Made by a program: the position numbers and the translations under genes
Assembly: GCF_009765365.1 (NCBI RefSeq)
Contig: NZ_VTOM01000002.1
Span: forward strand, 124,001 to 188,000
DNA length: 64,000 nt
Direction: 5' to 3'
Origin: Antarcticirhabdus aurantiaca
GTDB lineage: Bacteria > Pseudomonadota > Alphaproteobacteria > Rhizobiales > Rhizobiaceae
The notes under the pieces: generated by a model
Seen by the model: the letters and a program-made list of their open reading frames with translations, nothing else
What the model was told of the DNA's origin: nothing
Databases searched by the model: none
Shown here: positions 17,727-26,657 of the stretch, in pieces
How positions within the stretch are numbered: position 1 is the stretch's first letter
Layout of the letters: each line of letters opens with the position of its first letter

Positions 17727-17793
17727 GATCCGCGAGCCCACCGGGCGAGCTCGGCATCGCTCCCCCTCACCGTTCGAACGGCGGCCAGCATCC

Positions 17794-18723
17794 ATGTGCA
17801 GACACTCCATCATCATCGACACCGATCCCGGCCAGGACGACGCCCTGGCGATCCTCCTGGCCCTGGCCCACGGCGATGCGCTCGACGTCCTGGGGATCAC
17901 CGCCGTCTGCGGAAACATCAGCGTGAGGAGCACGGCGGCGAATGCGCTGAAGGTTCTCGCCCTGGCGGGCCGGGAAGACGTGCCGGTCTATCTGGGGGCG
18001 GCCTCCCCCCTGGTCGGCGGCCTGGTGACGGCGGAAGAGCTGCACGGCGCCGCGATCATGGACGGGTGGGACCTACCCGTGTCCTCGGCCGCGCCACGTC
18101 CGGAGTTCGCCGCGGACTGGCTCATCGAGACGGTCCTGTCGAAGCCTGCGGGCACGGTCACGATCTGCGCCCTCGGACCGTTGACGAACATCGCCCTGGC
18201 GGTCGCCAAGTGTCCGGAGATCGCCTGCAGGGTAAGGGAGCTCGTGCTGATGGGAGGGGCTTCCCAGGGCGGCAACATGAACGCCGTCGCCGAGTTCAAC
18301 ATGTTCGTGGATCCGCACGCTGCGGCGCGGGTTTTCTCGGCCCCTATCCGCAAGACGGTGGTGTCGCTGGACGTCACGTCGAGACTGCTGCTCACGGAAC
18401 ACGAGCTGGGACGCCTGACCATGGGCAGCGGCAGGCTCGCGCAGCAGGTCGGGAAGCTGTTGAACCTCTACAGGAACTCCTTGATGGCCGGGGCGCCGCG
18501 AGCCCTCCACGATCCTGCGGTGATCGCGTGGCTCCTGATGCCCGAGATCTTCTCCGGCAGGGCCTTGAACGTGGAAATCGAGACGTCGCCGGGCTTCGCA
18601 TATGGCCAGACGATCGTGGACGTGAACGGCGTGACCGGGCGGCCTGCGAACGCGTTCTGGCTGACGGATGCGGACAAGGGAGCGTTCTACGCACTTATCG
18701 GACACGCGCTCTCGAAGATCTGA
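17794..18723 (+). CDS. nucleoside hydrolase
   Basis: Cleaves the N-glycosidic bond of ribonucleosides to base and ribose; cytoplasmic, calcium-dependent, 309 residues. The N-terminal aspartate cluster IIIDTDPGQDDALAILLAL is diagnostic. The second set (ICALGPLTNIALAVAK, then AEFNMFVDPHAA) and a C-terminal LHDPAVIAWLL supply the remaining metal and ribose contacts and the likely catalytic histidine. The length is normal for the IunH/Rih family. It follows the ABC ATPase by 67 bases and may be cotranscribed. Base preference cannot be assigned. Confidence 0.95.
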   Translation: MCRHSIIIDTDPGQDDALAILLALAHGDALDVLGITAVCGNISVRSTAANALKVLALAGREDVPVYLGAASPLVGGLVTAEELHGAAIMDGWDLPVSSAAPRPEFAADWLIETVLSKPAGTVTICALGPLTNIALAVAKCPEIACRVRELVLMGGASQGGNMNAVAEFNMFVDPHAAARVFSAPIRKTVVSLDVTSRLLLTEHELGRLTMGSGRLAQQVGKLLNLYRNSLMAGAPRALHDPAVIAWLLMPEIFSGRALNVEIETSPGFAYGQTIVDVNGVTGRPANAFWLTDADKGAFYALIGHALSKI

Positions 18724-18738
18724 GCGTCTGTCGGCGCA

Positions 18739-18810
18739 GCCATCTGCAGTCGCCGGCGTCAGAAAGCCGAGCATGCCGTCACGCCGATCGGCGCTGGCAT
18801 TCGATGCGGA
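18739..18810. repeat. dispersed ~75 bp repeat, copy R3
   Basis: It begins GCCATCTGCAGTCGCCGGCG and contains GAGCATGCCGTC, matching R2 closely in its first 50 bases. It lies just after the nucleoside hydrolase stop, at the left border of the accessory region. Confidence 0.6.
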
Positions 18811-18969
18811 TCCGTATGATGGGCGGCGTCAACATCCAGATCGATGCCGGCGACCTGCTGGTTCGATCGAAGGCCTGGAACGAGCGAGAGGCAGGTTTGC
18901 CTTTGCGCCCCTTCTCCTAGGAGGCATGCCGCTTGCTCCCGATGTGTTCAAGCTCAGGACACATCGGTA

Positions 18970-19110
18970 TGGCCAGAACAGGACGGCGGCAGCGAGCGAG
19001 ATGGCTGAGAGGAAGACCGTTGTGAACCGGCCGTAGCGGGCCGCGACCCGTCGCCAGTCCTTCGAACGCCCGGACATGATCTCGATGCGGTCGCGTCGCC
19101 CGTGGTGTTG
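18970..19110 (-). pseudogene. IS5-family transposase C-terminal remnant
   Basis: The minus strand encodes RDRIEIMSGRSKDWRRVAAR followed by YGRFTTVFLSAISLAAAVLF. This matches the C-terminus of the intact IS5 transposase at 58298-59052 (KIEVMFGRLKDWRRIATRYD). The catalytic glutamate region is kept but everything upstream is gone. No inverted repeats are visible. The rest of 18811-19571 shows no convincing gene. Confidence 0.8.
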
Positions 19111-19165
19111 ATCGCCGAGGTGGGTCGAGCTGCCTGGAGCTGGATGACCCAACAGCTTACCGGCT

Positions 19166-19180
19166 CGACCGGCATCGAAG
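19166..19180. repeat. FDADR repeat, copy 2
   Basis: CGACCGGCATCGAAG, preceded by AACAGCTTACCGGCT, parallel to copy 1. It reads FDAGR on the minus strand. It lies in non-coding DNA next to the IS5 remnant. Confidence 0.5.
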
Positions 19181-19571
19181 TCATACCGGCCCGCTCATAA
19201 ACCGACCCCTTGGGCCGGTTCACGCGGTGCCGGAAGAACGCTCAAACGCCGCGCGGGCTGCCGCCGCGCGGCAAATGCCGAAAAGGGTCATTTCAAACGC
19301 GCGGCGGTATCAGGCGCCGGTCGACAGTCCGTCCGGAAGAACCGGTCGGACATTCCGAACGACCCGGACGGACGAAGCCTCCAGGTCCGCGGCGGGGCCG
19401 AAGCCCGCCGTCACGCCGCGTCCCATGCTTGCACCTGTCGACCGCTTGCGCACCGCAATCTCGCGTTAACCACGGCGGAAGGCTCTCTTGGCGCCGACGA
19501 CGGCGCTCACTACCTGTATTTTCCGAATACGAAAACTACCGGCGGCCGACGCTCTCGCGGGGGATCCATTC

Positions 19572-20069
19572 ATGGCGCAACGATACGAATCCGTTCGAGA
19601 TGCTCTCGGCGACGGCGAGGGAGGCGCCGTCGTCGAACCCGACGCCCCGCCTTCGATCCCGTTCGACCACGACGGGAACGACCGCGACGCGAACATCCAC
19701 CGCGATGCCATGCGTCGTCGCGAAGCGCCTCGAGTCCAGGTTGCCGCGACTTCCTCGAAACGGAAGCGCTGCGCTCCTGCGTCGCGGGGCACCCACTCGA
19801 GGCCGCCGGCCGGTAAGACGGGCAACGCTTCTTCCAGGCCCCGCGACCCGGTGGACGAGAGCACGATCTGGCTGATCGACGTCGACCTGGGGCGCAACGA
19901 AGCCCTTCGCGAACGGCTGATCGAGCTTGCCCTTGCGCTCGCCCGCCGCATCGCCGACCAGGACCACGAGGCGGCGGTGATCCGGCGCACCGCCGCGGCG
20001 GCTTCCGGCGCGTCCGCGACGAGGAGATCCGGATCGCCCCGGCGCTCGGCGCGCGTTTCCGAAGGCTGA
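19572..20069 (+). CDS. hypothetical protein, 165 residues
   Basis: I do not recognise this protein. Third codon positions are mostly G or C along the frame, which supports coding. The first ~110 residues are polar and low in complexity. The C-terminal part has a defined segment, STIWLIDVDLGRNEALRERL, running into a long helix (ELALALARRIADQDHEAA). I chose the ATG at 19572 (MAQRYESVRDALGDGEGG) after a GGGGGAT sequence. It stands alone between an IS5 remnant and a toxin-antitoxin-like pair. Confidence 0.5.
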   Translation: MAQRYESVRDALGDGEGGAVVEPDAPPSIPFDHDGNDRDANIHRDAMRRREAPRVQVAATSSKRKRCAPASRGTHSRPPAGKTGNASSRPRDPVDESTIWLIDVDLGRNEALRERLIELALALARRIADQDHEAAVIRRTAAAASGASATRRSGSPRRSARVSEG

Positions 20070-20451
20070 GGCGATCGGATACCAGGGGCTGGCGATGGCC
20101 GCGCAGCGGTGCGGCCGAAGCGCGCGAGGCAGGTCGACGATGCGACCGCCTCGACCTCGTGGAGGCCGTCGAACGCGCGTGCGCGACGTCGCGGTCGCGG
20201 GATGCTCCTCGCCGGCGACGACCTCCGTCGCCGTGCGGTCATGCCGAACTGGCTCGCCGTCGCCTTCCTCGCTCGGCGGGAGCATGCGCCCGTCGTCCCG
20301 GGGCGCTCCCTTTCGATGACCGAACCGGACGGGCGCCCCATGGAGAATGCCGGCGCCGCGTCGGTTGAGGCGGGGAAGCGGTCGACGAAGCCGCTCCGAG
20401 CCGCCGCTTTCGCGGCGATCGTCGAGGCCCGACCACTGCGGAGCGAAGGTC
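20070..20451. other. gap with a doubtful + strand reading frame
   Basis: A + frame from ATG 20202 (MLLAGDDLRRRAVMPNWL) keeps GC-rich third positions to about 20440. It then runs antisense through the PIN gene without a natural end. It may be the remains of a small gene. Nothing else was seen. Confidence 0.3.
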
Positions 20452-20955
20452 TCAGCCGAGAAGTCCCATGGCGAGCCTGTGCATCAGCGCATCGTGCCAA
20501 GCCTGCCCGTAGTTGTTCCGCAAGGCCACCTTGGGACGATGTCCGATGTCGCCGAGCAGCCTTTCGAGACAGGTCAGCCGGTCGCGCCTTCCTTGCTTCC
20601 AGCCGAACTTCATGCTCGCGGTATCCGGCCCGCACACGATCCATGCATCCTCTCTTTCGAGAAGATGAGCCCAGAGCGCGCGTTCGCCATAGTCGAGCAC
20701 CGTTCCTCCCAGCAAGTCGACCCGAGCGAGCTGGAGCAAGGTCACGGTATGAACCGCACCGAGAGACGCCCGAAGCTCGGGACCGTCTATGTTCTCCTCC
20801 GGGCGCCGACGCTGGAAGCCAGTCTGCGTCTCCTCGAAGCACTCCTCCACGGTCTCGATCCGATAGCGGCTGACAAGCGCTCGCCAGCAGTCAGTGCGAT
20901 GCGCCTCCAGCATGACGTTCGCATCCACGAGCAAGGTACCTGCGTGAACCGGCAT
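20452..20955 (-). CDS. PIN-like ribonuclease toxin candidate
   Basis: A 167-residue protein. The N-terminal strand GTLLVDANVMLEAH carries the first acidic residue of a PIN site (D11). Further acidic positions follow in TVEECFEE, in LDYGERALWAHLL and in WIVCGPDTASMK. This order fits a PIN-domain ribonuclease such as the DUF4411 group. It starts 10 bases after the stop of the Xre-ImmA gene. Known COG2856 (Xre plus Zn peptidase) genes pair with PIN toxins in this order, so the two probably form a toxin-antitoxin unit. RNase activity is inferred. Confidence 0.7.
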   Translation of the reverse strand: MPVHAGTLLVDANVMLEAHRTDCWRALVSRYRIETVEECFEETQTGFQRRRPEENIDGPELRASLGAVHTVTLLQLARVDLLGGTVLDYGERALWAHLLEREDAWIVCGPDTASMKFGWKQGRRDRLTCLERLLGDIGHRPKVALRNNYGQAWHDALMHRLAMGLLG

Positions 20956-20965
20956 CGATCGTCCT

Positions 20966-22066
20966 TCACAGCTCGAAGGGACGATCGATGCCATGGATGT
21001 CGCAGAGCTCGCCGAGCTCGTCGATGCTGACGTCCAGCAGGCGAGCGGCACGGCGAACCGAGATCTTGCCGTGATCGATGCCGGCCGCCACGACCTTCAT
21101 GAACCGGCGGCCGAAGGGCGGCGGCGGATCGGCCGGCGATGCTTGCGCCTGGCCGTTGTTGACCAGGAGACCGTCGTCGAATTCCTGCGCGACCTTCGAG
21201 GTTATGCGCCCGACACTCCTCAGACGCCACTTCAGGGCCAGGGCCGTCACCTGCAGCTGCGAGGCGGTGGCGTTCAGCCAGGCCGCGTCGGTCACCGGTC
21301 CGTCGTAGCGGTCGAGGGTGGCCCGAGGCATGAGCAATGCGCTGGCGAAGCAGTTCGCCATCTCCTCTATCCTCTTCTGGGCCTTGCCTTGACTCGAGCC
21401 GTCGATGTGCTCCGGCGGCATGGCATCCCAGGTGAGGAGGTGAAAGAACTCGTGAGCCAAGTCGAAGTTGCGGCGGCCAGGCGCCTCGTGCCGGTTGACC
21501 AAGGCGGCTCCGAGATCCCGCACGAGGCAGGCAGCTCCGGAAATGCCCCTGCGGGCATCGACCATGAGGACAAGGGTCGAGAACCTTTCCTGCATGACCT
21601 CGACGAGTCTCTGCGACGGGACGTCGCCCAGGTCGTATTCCGCGGCGATGCGCTCGCCGGCCTCCGCTGCCTCCTCGTAGCTGCTGCCCCTCGTGAGGCT
21701 CAGACGCGGCAGAACCGCCGGCAATCTCTGGCCGATGCCCTCGCTCAGTTCACGGTAGGCGCCTATCCACTCGCCCGCCTTGCATTCGAAGTCGCTTAGC
21801 TCTCCTGGAGTCACGTTCGGACTGCGCCTCCAGGAGAAGCGAGCCTCTCCGACGATCAGGAAGGGGTTCGTGAAGTAGTCGAGTTGCACGTCGAAGGCCT
21901 CGACGGCCCTCACCAGCTCCTCCGCTGACAGCTTCCGCTGCCCGGCCTCGATCTGGGCGACGGTCTGGCGATTCTCGAAACCGAAGATATGGGCGACGTC
22001 CTCCTGCGAGAGGTGCCTCTCCGCACGCAGAGCCTTCAACCTGATGCCGACGTGTACCGACGTCAT
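20966..22066 (-). CDS. Xre HTH with ImmA/IrrE-type metallopeptidase domain
   Basis: A 366-residue protein of the COG2856 type. The N-terminal HTH (RAERHLSQEDVAHIFGFENR, then TVAQIEAGQRKLSAEELV) is followed by a zinc peptidase domain with HEFFH (H205, E206, H209) and a downstream helix RIEEMANCFASALLMPRATL. The C-terminal ~60 residues contain a second small helical region (ISVRRAARLLDVSIDELGEL). I chose the ATG at 22066, which follows GGAGGG. Such proteins repress their operon and are degraded or cleave a partner under stress. A 13 bp palindrome upstream may be its operator. Confidence 0.9.
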   Translation of the reverse strand: MTSVHVGIRLKALRAERHLSQEDVAHIFGFENRQTVAQIEAGQRKLSAEELVRAVEAFDVQLDYFTNPFLIVGEARFSWRRSPNVTPGELSDFECKAGEWIGAYRELSEGIGQRLPAVLPRLSLTRGSSYEEAAEAGERIAAEYDLGDVPSQRLVEVMQERFSTLVLMVDARRGISGAACLVRDLGAALVNRHEAPGRRNFDLAHEFFHLLTWDAMPPEHIDGSSQGKAQKRIEEMANCFASALLMPRATLDRYDGPVTDAAWLNATASQLQVTALALKWRLRSVGRITSKVAQEFDDGLLVNNGQAQASPADPPPPFGRRFMKVVAAGIDHGKISVRRAARLLDVSIDELGELCDIHGIDRPFEL

Positions 22067-22119
22067 TGGACCCTCCAGCGCGTCATGTGGCTTGCGCGAG
22101 CCCGTCGTGCAAGAAAATA

Positions 22120-22132
22120 TTGCAAAATGCAA
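22120..22132. promoter_or_regulatory. palindrome upstream of the Xre-ImmA gene
   Basis: TTGCAAAATGCAA, arms TTGCA and TGCAA with a 3-base spacer, 54 bases upstream of the ATG in an AT-rich patch. It is placed as expected for autoregulation by the Xre protein. Binding is inferred. Confidence 0.45.
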
Positions 22133-22462
22133 ATTGGCCATGGATCCCCGATCGCGGATGAAGGCGCCTCCGCGTCGGCACTCGGAACGCCGGCTGTACG
22201 TCGCCGCCCCTGTCGTGCGGATGCCAAGCATTGGACGGGGCGCCAACCATGATGAAGCACCGTCCGATGCCAGTTCGACGATGTTGATCGGCGATGCTCT
22301 CGGCACGCTTCGAGAAAGCACGATCGATGATCCACCGCGCCGATCCGTGTCCACTTTGTACGCCGATCTGCGCTGGCCAGACCCGGCGCGCGCCCGGCCC
22401 GCCGAAGCGGGCCGGGCGGATGTTCCCGGCCCGCCGGCGAGCCACCCGGCCGCCGCCGGAGA

Positions 22463-24130
22463 TCAAGCCTGCGAGGCGGACTTCGACGGACGTCCCACCG
22501 AGCGCCTCGGGATCTGCGTCTCGAAGGCGAGGAAGCCCTTCACCTTCACACGATAGCGATCGTGCTCGCCGGTCACCTCGACCGTGTCGAACAGGCTGCG
22601 GACCTGGTCCGCCGCCTGCGAGGCGAGATTGGCCTGGCCGCCCCCCTCCTCCAGCACCTGCCTGATCCGGGTCAGGGCATGGCGCACGCGCTCGATGGGC
22701 AGGACGTGTTCCCGCAGCTGCTCGAGATCTCTTTCCCGCCTGGCGAGCTCCAGCCCGTCCGCCTTGATGCGGCGATCCAGGTCGATCATGCGGTCGTTTC
22801 CCCAGGCGGGGAGAAGCCGTCCCTGCGCGACGGCATCCACCAGCGAGTCCTTCAGTCGGGCGTTCTCCGCCAGGCGTTGGCGTGCGTTCTGCAGCTCCTG
22901 GACCTCGAGCTCCTCTCGCGCGCCGCGCTGCCTCCGGTATTCCGCCGCGGCGAGCTCGTCGAGCGATCCCGACCTGACGAGCTTCTGCAGCCGCGAGAGG
23001 AGCGAGTTCTCCACCACCTGCCGATCCAAGGACTTGTACGAACTGCAATCCCCGCCGCGGTTCGCGATCCGGCAACGCACGTAGTAGGCATTGGGGTAGC
23101 CGCTCACGGCAACCATGTTGGCGCCGCACCTCACGCATCGCATCTTGCCGGTCAGGAGGCTGCGCGGCCCCCTCGGGCGCACGCCCGGATCCGTGCTGCG
23201 GGCGGCGAGACGATCCTGAAGCCTGCGAAAGGTTTCCTTGTCGACGATGGCCAGGTCCGGCACTTCGACGATCGTCCACTTGCTCCGGGGAACCGGGGTG
23301 CTCACCGGCTTGCCGGTGGTGGTGCTCGTCCGGGAGGTCGTGCGACCGTAGACCCGGTATCCGGCGATCAAGGGGTTCCGGCAGATGCCGGGCGTTTCCG
23401 GGCTGCCCACGAGCGAGGCGTGCGACCAGATGGCCTTCTTGTCGCCCAGCATGCCACGCTTGTTGAGCTCGTACACCGTCTCCGCGATGCTGGCCCCCGC
23501 CATCAGGCGCTCGATGGCGTAGTGGATGATCGCGACTTCCTTCGGCTCCTTGACGAATCGCTCGACGCCGCCGGGAACGTGGCGGTAGCCGAAGGGGGGT
23601 CGCGTCACCGCCTCGCCGTTGGCGGCCTTGGCCGTCTTGGACATCGACGTGGCGGCCTTCTGGTAGCCGATCGCCTGCTCGGCGACGACGGCCATGGACA
23701 TGGCCATCTGCGCCGTGAGCCGCCCCATGCCGATCACGAAGAGCGGGATGCCGAGTTCGTCGAGACAGGCGATGAGGGGCACGATGTGGGCCGCGTTCCT
23801 GCCCAGGCGCGAGATGTCGCTCAGGATCACGGCCCTGAACCTGCCCGCCTTGGCATCGCGGATCATGCGCAACAAGCCGGGGCGATTCATCATCGCCACG
23901 CCGCTCTCGTCCTCGTCGACGTACGTCTCGACGACGCGCAATCCCATGCTCGGGGCGTAGGCGATGGCTGCGTCGAGCTGCTGCGTCGCGCTCTTTCGGT
24001 TCGAGTGGTTCTTGCTGAGCTTGGAGAAGCGGCCGTAGGCGGCCGCGTCGAGGCAGTTGTCATTGTCGCCGGCCGGGACGGGATCGTCCGGCAAGGAGGA
24101 GGCGGGGAACAAGACGTCCATGATGCTCAC
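22463..24130 (-). CDS. large serine recombinase
   Basis: Site-specific recombinase of 555 residues. The N-terminal resolvase domain has the nucleophile serine in AAYGRFSKLS (S36) and the arginines of LSDISRLGRN (R108, R111). A recombinase domain follows (FGYRHVPGGVERFVKEPKEV), then a zinc ribbon (MRCVRCGANM with a second Cys pair ~20 residues on) and a long coiled coil with a C-terminal DNA-contact region. This is the architecture of phage and island integrases. Its ATG overlaps the TGA of the 143-residue gene upstream. It is the likely mover of some of the accessory DNA here; no att pair could be identified. Confidence 0.95.
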   Translation of the reverse strand: MSIMDVLFPASSLPDDPVPAGDNDNCLDAAAYGRFSKLSKNHSNRKSATQQLDAAIAYAPSMGLRVVETYVDEDESGVAMMNRPGLLRMIRDAKAGRFRAVILSDISRLGRNAAHIVPLIACLDELGIPLFVIGMGRLTAQMAMSMAVVAEQAIGYQKAATSMSKTAKAANGEAVTRPPFGYRHVPGGVERFVKEPKEVAIIHYAIERLMAGASIAETVYELNKRGMLGDKKAIWSHASLVGSPETPGICRNPLIAGYRVYGRTTSRTSTTTGKPVSTPVPRSKWTIVEVPDLAIVDKETFRRLQDRLAARSTDPGVRPRGPRSLLTGKMRCVRCGANMVAVSGYPNAYYVRCRIANRGGDCSSYKSLDRQVVENSLLSRLQKLVRSGSLDELAAAEYRRQRGAREELEVQELQNARQRLAENARLKDSLVDAVAQGRLLPAWGNDRMIDLDRRIKADGLELARRERDLEQLREHVLPIERVRHALTRIRQVLEEGGGQANLASQAADQVRSLFDTVEVTGEHDRYRVKVKGFLAFETQIPRRSVGRPSKSASQA

Positions 24131-24558
24131 TTGGTCGTATCCTTTTCTTCCGGCGCGGCCTGCGCGTTCGCGACCGCTTGCGACTTGGAGGGTTCCTCCC
24201 GGAACGACCGGAGGATGGCTGAGGCCGACATCCGCAGGCTCGGGGACATGTTCGGACGCGGGAGGGCGGTGGGCGGCAGGTCGAAGAACCTCGCCGCGGT
24301 GGCGTGTTCGATCAGGAGACGAAGACCGGGGCGGTCGATCGGCGGCCCGCCGTCCTCGTTGTCGTCGTCGTCATCGTCGGGGTAGGTCGCCACGATCGAT
24401 CCTTCGGAGGCCAGGGCCGGCGCCGGATCGTGGCGGCGGAGGATGGCGTCCGAGAACCTGGGGGGACGGGCTTCCGCGAACGCCTGGACGAGGTCGAGTC
24501 CGTCGGGCGGCGCACGCTCCTCCGGCGCGGCGGGAGGAAGTTCGTGTCTGGCGGTCAT
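24127..24558 (-). CDS. 143-residue protein coupled to the recombinase
   Basis: I do not recognise this protein. It starts MTARHELPPAAPEERAPPD, has an acidic run (PDDDDDDNEDGG) in the middle and a helical C-terminus (SPSLRMSASAILRSFREEPS). Its TGA overlaps the recombinase ATG, so it is translated with it and may act as a recombination accessory factor. That role is inferred from position only. The upstream small genes at 24654-25051 lie on the same strand about 95 bases away. Confidence 0.65.
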   Translation of the reverse strand: MTARHELPPAAPEERAPPDGLDLVQAFAEARPPRFSDAILRRHDPAPALASEGSIVATYPDDDDDDNEDGGPPIDRPGLRLLIEHATAARFFDLPPTALPRPNMSPSLRMSASAILRSFREEPSKSQAVANAQAAPEEKDTTK

Positions 24559-24653
24559 GTCATGGGTCCTTTACGTCATGGCGTCGCGTCGACGCCGTCC
24601 GCGTGGGATGTCCCGCCCGCCTCGTGCGGTCCGGGACGGAAAGGATCGCGAGG

Positions 24654-24863
24654 CTAGGACAGCGGGTCCGATCCGGGGTCGCAGGTCGACGCGCCGGGCC
24701 CGGGGGGCGGCTCGCGCGGCGGCGGAACCATCCGAAGCCCGGCCGCCCGCACGAGCGACCGGCACGCTTCCTGCTGGAGAAGGATGCTCGCGTCCTCCTC
24801 GTCGCAGTTCCGACGGGAGAATCGAAGGTAGATCGGCTCTGGCCCGGGCTCGATGACGGTCAT
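24654..24863 (-). CDS. 69-residue protein
   Basis: It starts MTVIEPGPEPIYLRFSRRNC and ends in a proline-rich tail (MVPPPREPPPGPGAST). No family is recognised. Its ATG overlaps the TGA of the 63-residue gene upstream, which supports translation. It belongs to the run of small genes preceding the serine recombinase and probably travels with it. Confidence 0.55.
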   Translation of the reverse strand: MTVIEPGPEPIYLRFSRRNCDEEDASILLQQEACRSLVRAAGLRMVPPPREPPPGPGASTCDPGSDPLS

Positions 24864-25051
24864 CCGCGCTCTCCGGCCACGGGCATCGACGGGGCCTTCC
24901 TGCGCCGGCGGGACGGGCGCCTGGCGGCCATGGTCATGGCCATGAACGCCCTCCTGAAGTCGGCCTGCGCCGACGCGACGAGGTCCTCGTTGTCGTTCGC
25001 GGCCGCCGTCCTTTCGACCGGCTGCGCGGCGTGTGTGACCGAGATCCGCAT
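24860..25051 (-). CDS. 63-residue protein with strong ribosome site
   Basis: It starts MRISVTHAAQPVERTAAAND and ends in a basic tail (RRPSRRRRKAPSMP). A near-perfect AGGAGG lies 5 bases before the ATG. The basic tail suggests nucleic-acid binding, but no family is recognised. It is the first of four same-strand genes leading into the serine recombinase, and the AT-rich region upstream probably holds the promoter. Confidence 0.6.
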   Translation of the reverse strand: MRISVTHAAQPVERTAAANDNEDLVASAQADFRRAFMAMTMAARRPSRRRRKAPSMPVAGERG

Positions 25052-25577
25052 GTGTTTCCTCCTGGTGATCGGCGTGGCGTGCCCATGAGGTTGGAGATCG
25101 TTCAGGTTGTTGGCAAGACCCCATGACCTAGGGCTTTCCAGCCGGTCGAACGGAGATCGGATCGGGAAATTCAACTCAAGGATGAATTTCGAGGGTGCGG
25201 TTAGCTCCTGGTTTTCAGATCGGTGATTCAAGGAGTTTTTGGAAATCCTGCCACCATCGGCGCCATAATAAATCTCCCCCCTCAAGATAAAATCGAACAT
25301 CTATGCTACGTATGGCCACATATGCTTGCTCTTCAATGCCAGTCTGACCTTTTTTTCCTTTGAGATCTGGGTAGAGCGGGCTCTTGGTAAATGTGAAGGT
25401 AAGGAGCAACACGAACATGAAACCGCAAACCTATCGGAATTAATAGTTCATATAAAACATGATGTTATTCTCCTGGGGCGTCCCACGAGCGCCGTCTCCC
25501 CTTCGCGACCGGCCGCACGCGACGCTAATTTAAGACTTGGACTTGAGATCCTTCCAAAGTATATGTAAATATACCCC
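25052..25577. other. AT-rich divergent intergenic region
   Basis: From about 25190 to 25575 the composition drops sharply below the surroundings (for example TATAAAACATGATGTTATTC at 25451-25470). It lies between the divergent recombinase operon and the tandem-HTH gene, so it probably holds both promoters. No convincing gene, att site or origin was found. Confidence 0.5.
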
Positions 25578-26657
25578 ATGATGATCAGAGCGCCAGAGTT
25601 TCGTCCGCAGGACCGCTTGAGAGCCGCACGCCGCCGAGGCGGCTTCCCATCGCTCCGGGAAGCGGCGGCTGACCATGGCTGGTCCGAGGGCACCTATGCC
25701 GCCCACGAATGCGGATATCGAACGCCGATCCAGCGCTGGATCGACCGCTACGCCGTTGCCTTCGGCGTCTCGGCGGCCTGGCTGACAACCGGGGAGCCGA
25801 CCGGCCCGGCCGACCTGGAGGCCGCCGGCTTCCTGCCGCGCCCGGGCGAGCACTCCGCCTCCATTCCCCGCCGGGGAGCCGCACGGGCGGCGGCAGCCCT
25901 GCGCCGCGCCAGGACGCTCTGCGGGATCGCGACACCCACCGCCGCGGCACGCACCTATGGATGGCCTGTCGAGACCTACCGGTCGCACGAGTCCGGACGG
26001 ACGCCCATCCCTCGTCGCACCGCCGAGGTCTACGCCTACGCCTACGACCTGCCGGTCGAGATCCTCGACGTCGCGCTCGAGCGCGTGACCATGCCCCGGC
26101 GAGCGCTCGCCAGGCGCGCCGGCCGACCGCCGTGGGAGGTCGCGCGCTTCGTGGACGCCCTCAGCCGCCCCGACCGGAGCGCAACGACGGCGGTCGCGTG
26201 GATCCTGGCGCTGCCGACCCCGATGGACGTCCTGGACAGGCTGGGCTCGTCCTCGCGCCCGCCGGCATCCGGTCCCCGGCAGTTCCGACCGATGCAGTCG
26301 GGCTGGGTCGAAGCGGAATACGGCGTGCCGGCGGAGGAGACCGCCGTCCTGGAAACTCGGGAGTGCCGGGAGGAGGCGGAGCCGACCTCCTCGCTGCTCG
26401 TGCACCTTCGGCCGATCGCCCGGTCCGACGCGTCGATGCTGCGCCTGCTCGTGACGCCGGAGAGCTGGGCCCTGTCCGCGCGGGGGAACGACGCCAAGAC
26501 GTGCCGACGGCTGCGGGAAGCGAACCGGACCGACGACGCCTCCGATCCGGTTCGCCTGCCGGTGCTCTGCGTGACGATGCCCGCGGCCCGCCTCGCTCGA
26601 TGGCCGGCGGCCAGGGGCGCGAAGCTCGATCGTAACCAGCCACGTCCGGGCCCATAG
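25578..26657 (+). CDS. tandem helix-turn-helix protein
   Basis: A 359-residue protein. Two related HTH-like units are visible: FPSLREAAADHGWSEGTYAA followed by a helix to AWLTTGEP (residues ~20-75), and IATPTAAARTYGWPVETYRS followed by AEVYAYAYDLPVEILDVA (~110-160). Each has the pattern of Xre-type domains in phage-like regulators. The rest (~175-359) is unrecognised. The start is ATG ATG at 25578 with no Shine-Dalgarno, perhaps leaderless. It is divergent from the recombinase operon and is a plausible regulator of it. Confidence 0.7.
   Translation: MMIRAPEFRPQDRLRAARRRGGFPSLREAAADHGWSEGTYAAHECGYRTPIQRWIDRYAVAFGVSAAWLTTGEPTGPADLEAAGFLPRPGEHSASIPRRGAARAAAALRRARTLCGIATPTAAARTYGWPVETYRSHESGRTPIPRRTAEVYAYAYDLPVEILDVALERVTMPRRALARRAGRPPWEVARFVDALSRPDRSATTAVAWILALPTPMDVLDRLGSSSRPPASGPRQFRPMQSGWVEAEYGVPAEETAVLETRECREEAEPTSSLLVHLRPIARSDASMLRLLVTPESWALSARGNDAKTCRRLREANRTDDASDPVRLPVLCVTMPAARLARWPAARGAKLDRNQPRPGP

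Noticed and set aside
25326-25568. 80-codon plus-strand frame in the AT-rich region
   Set aside because: No ribosome site or family signal; it lies in what is more likely a divergent promoter region.
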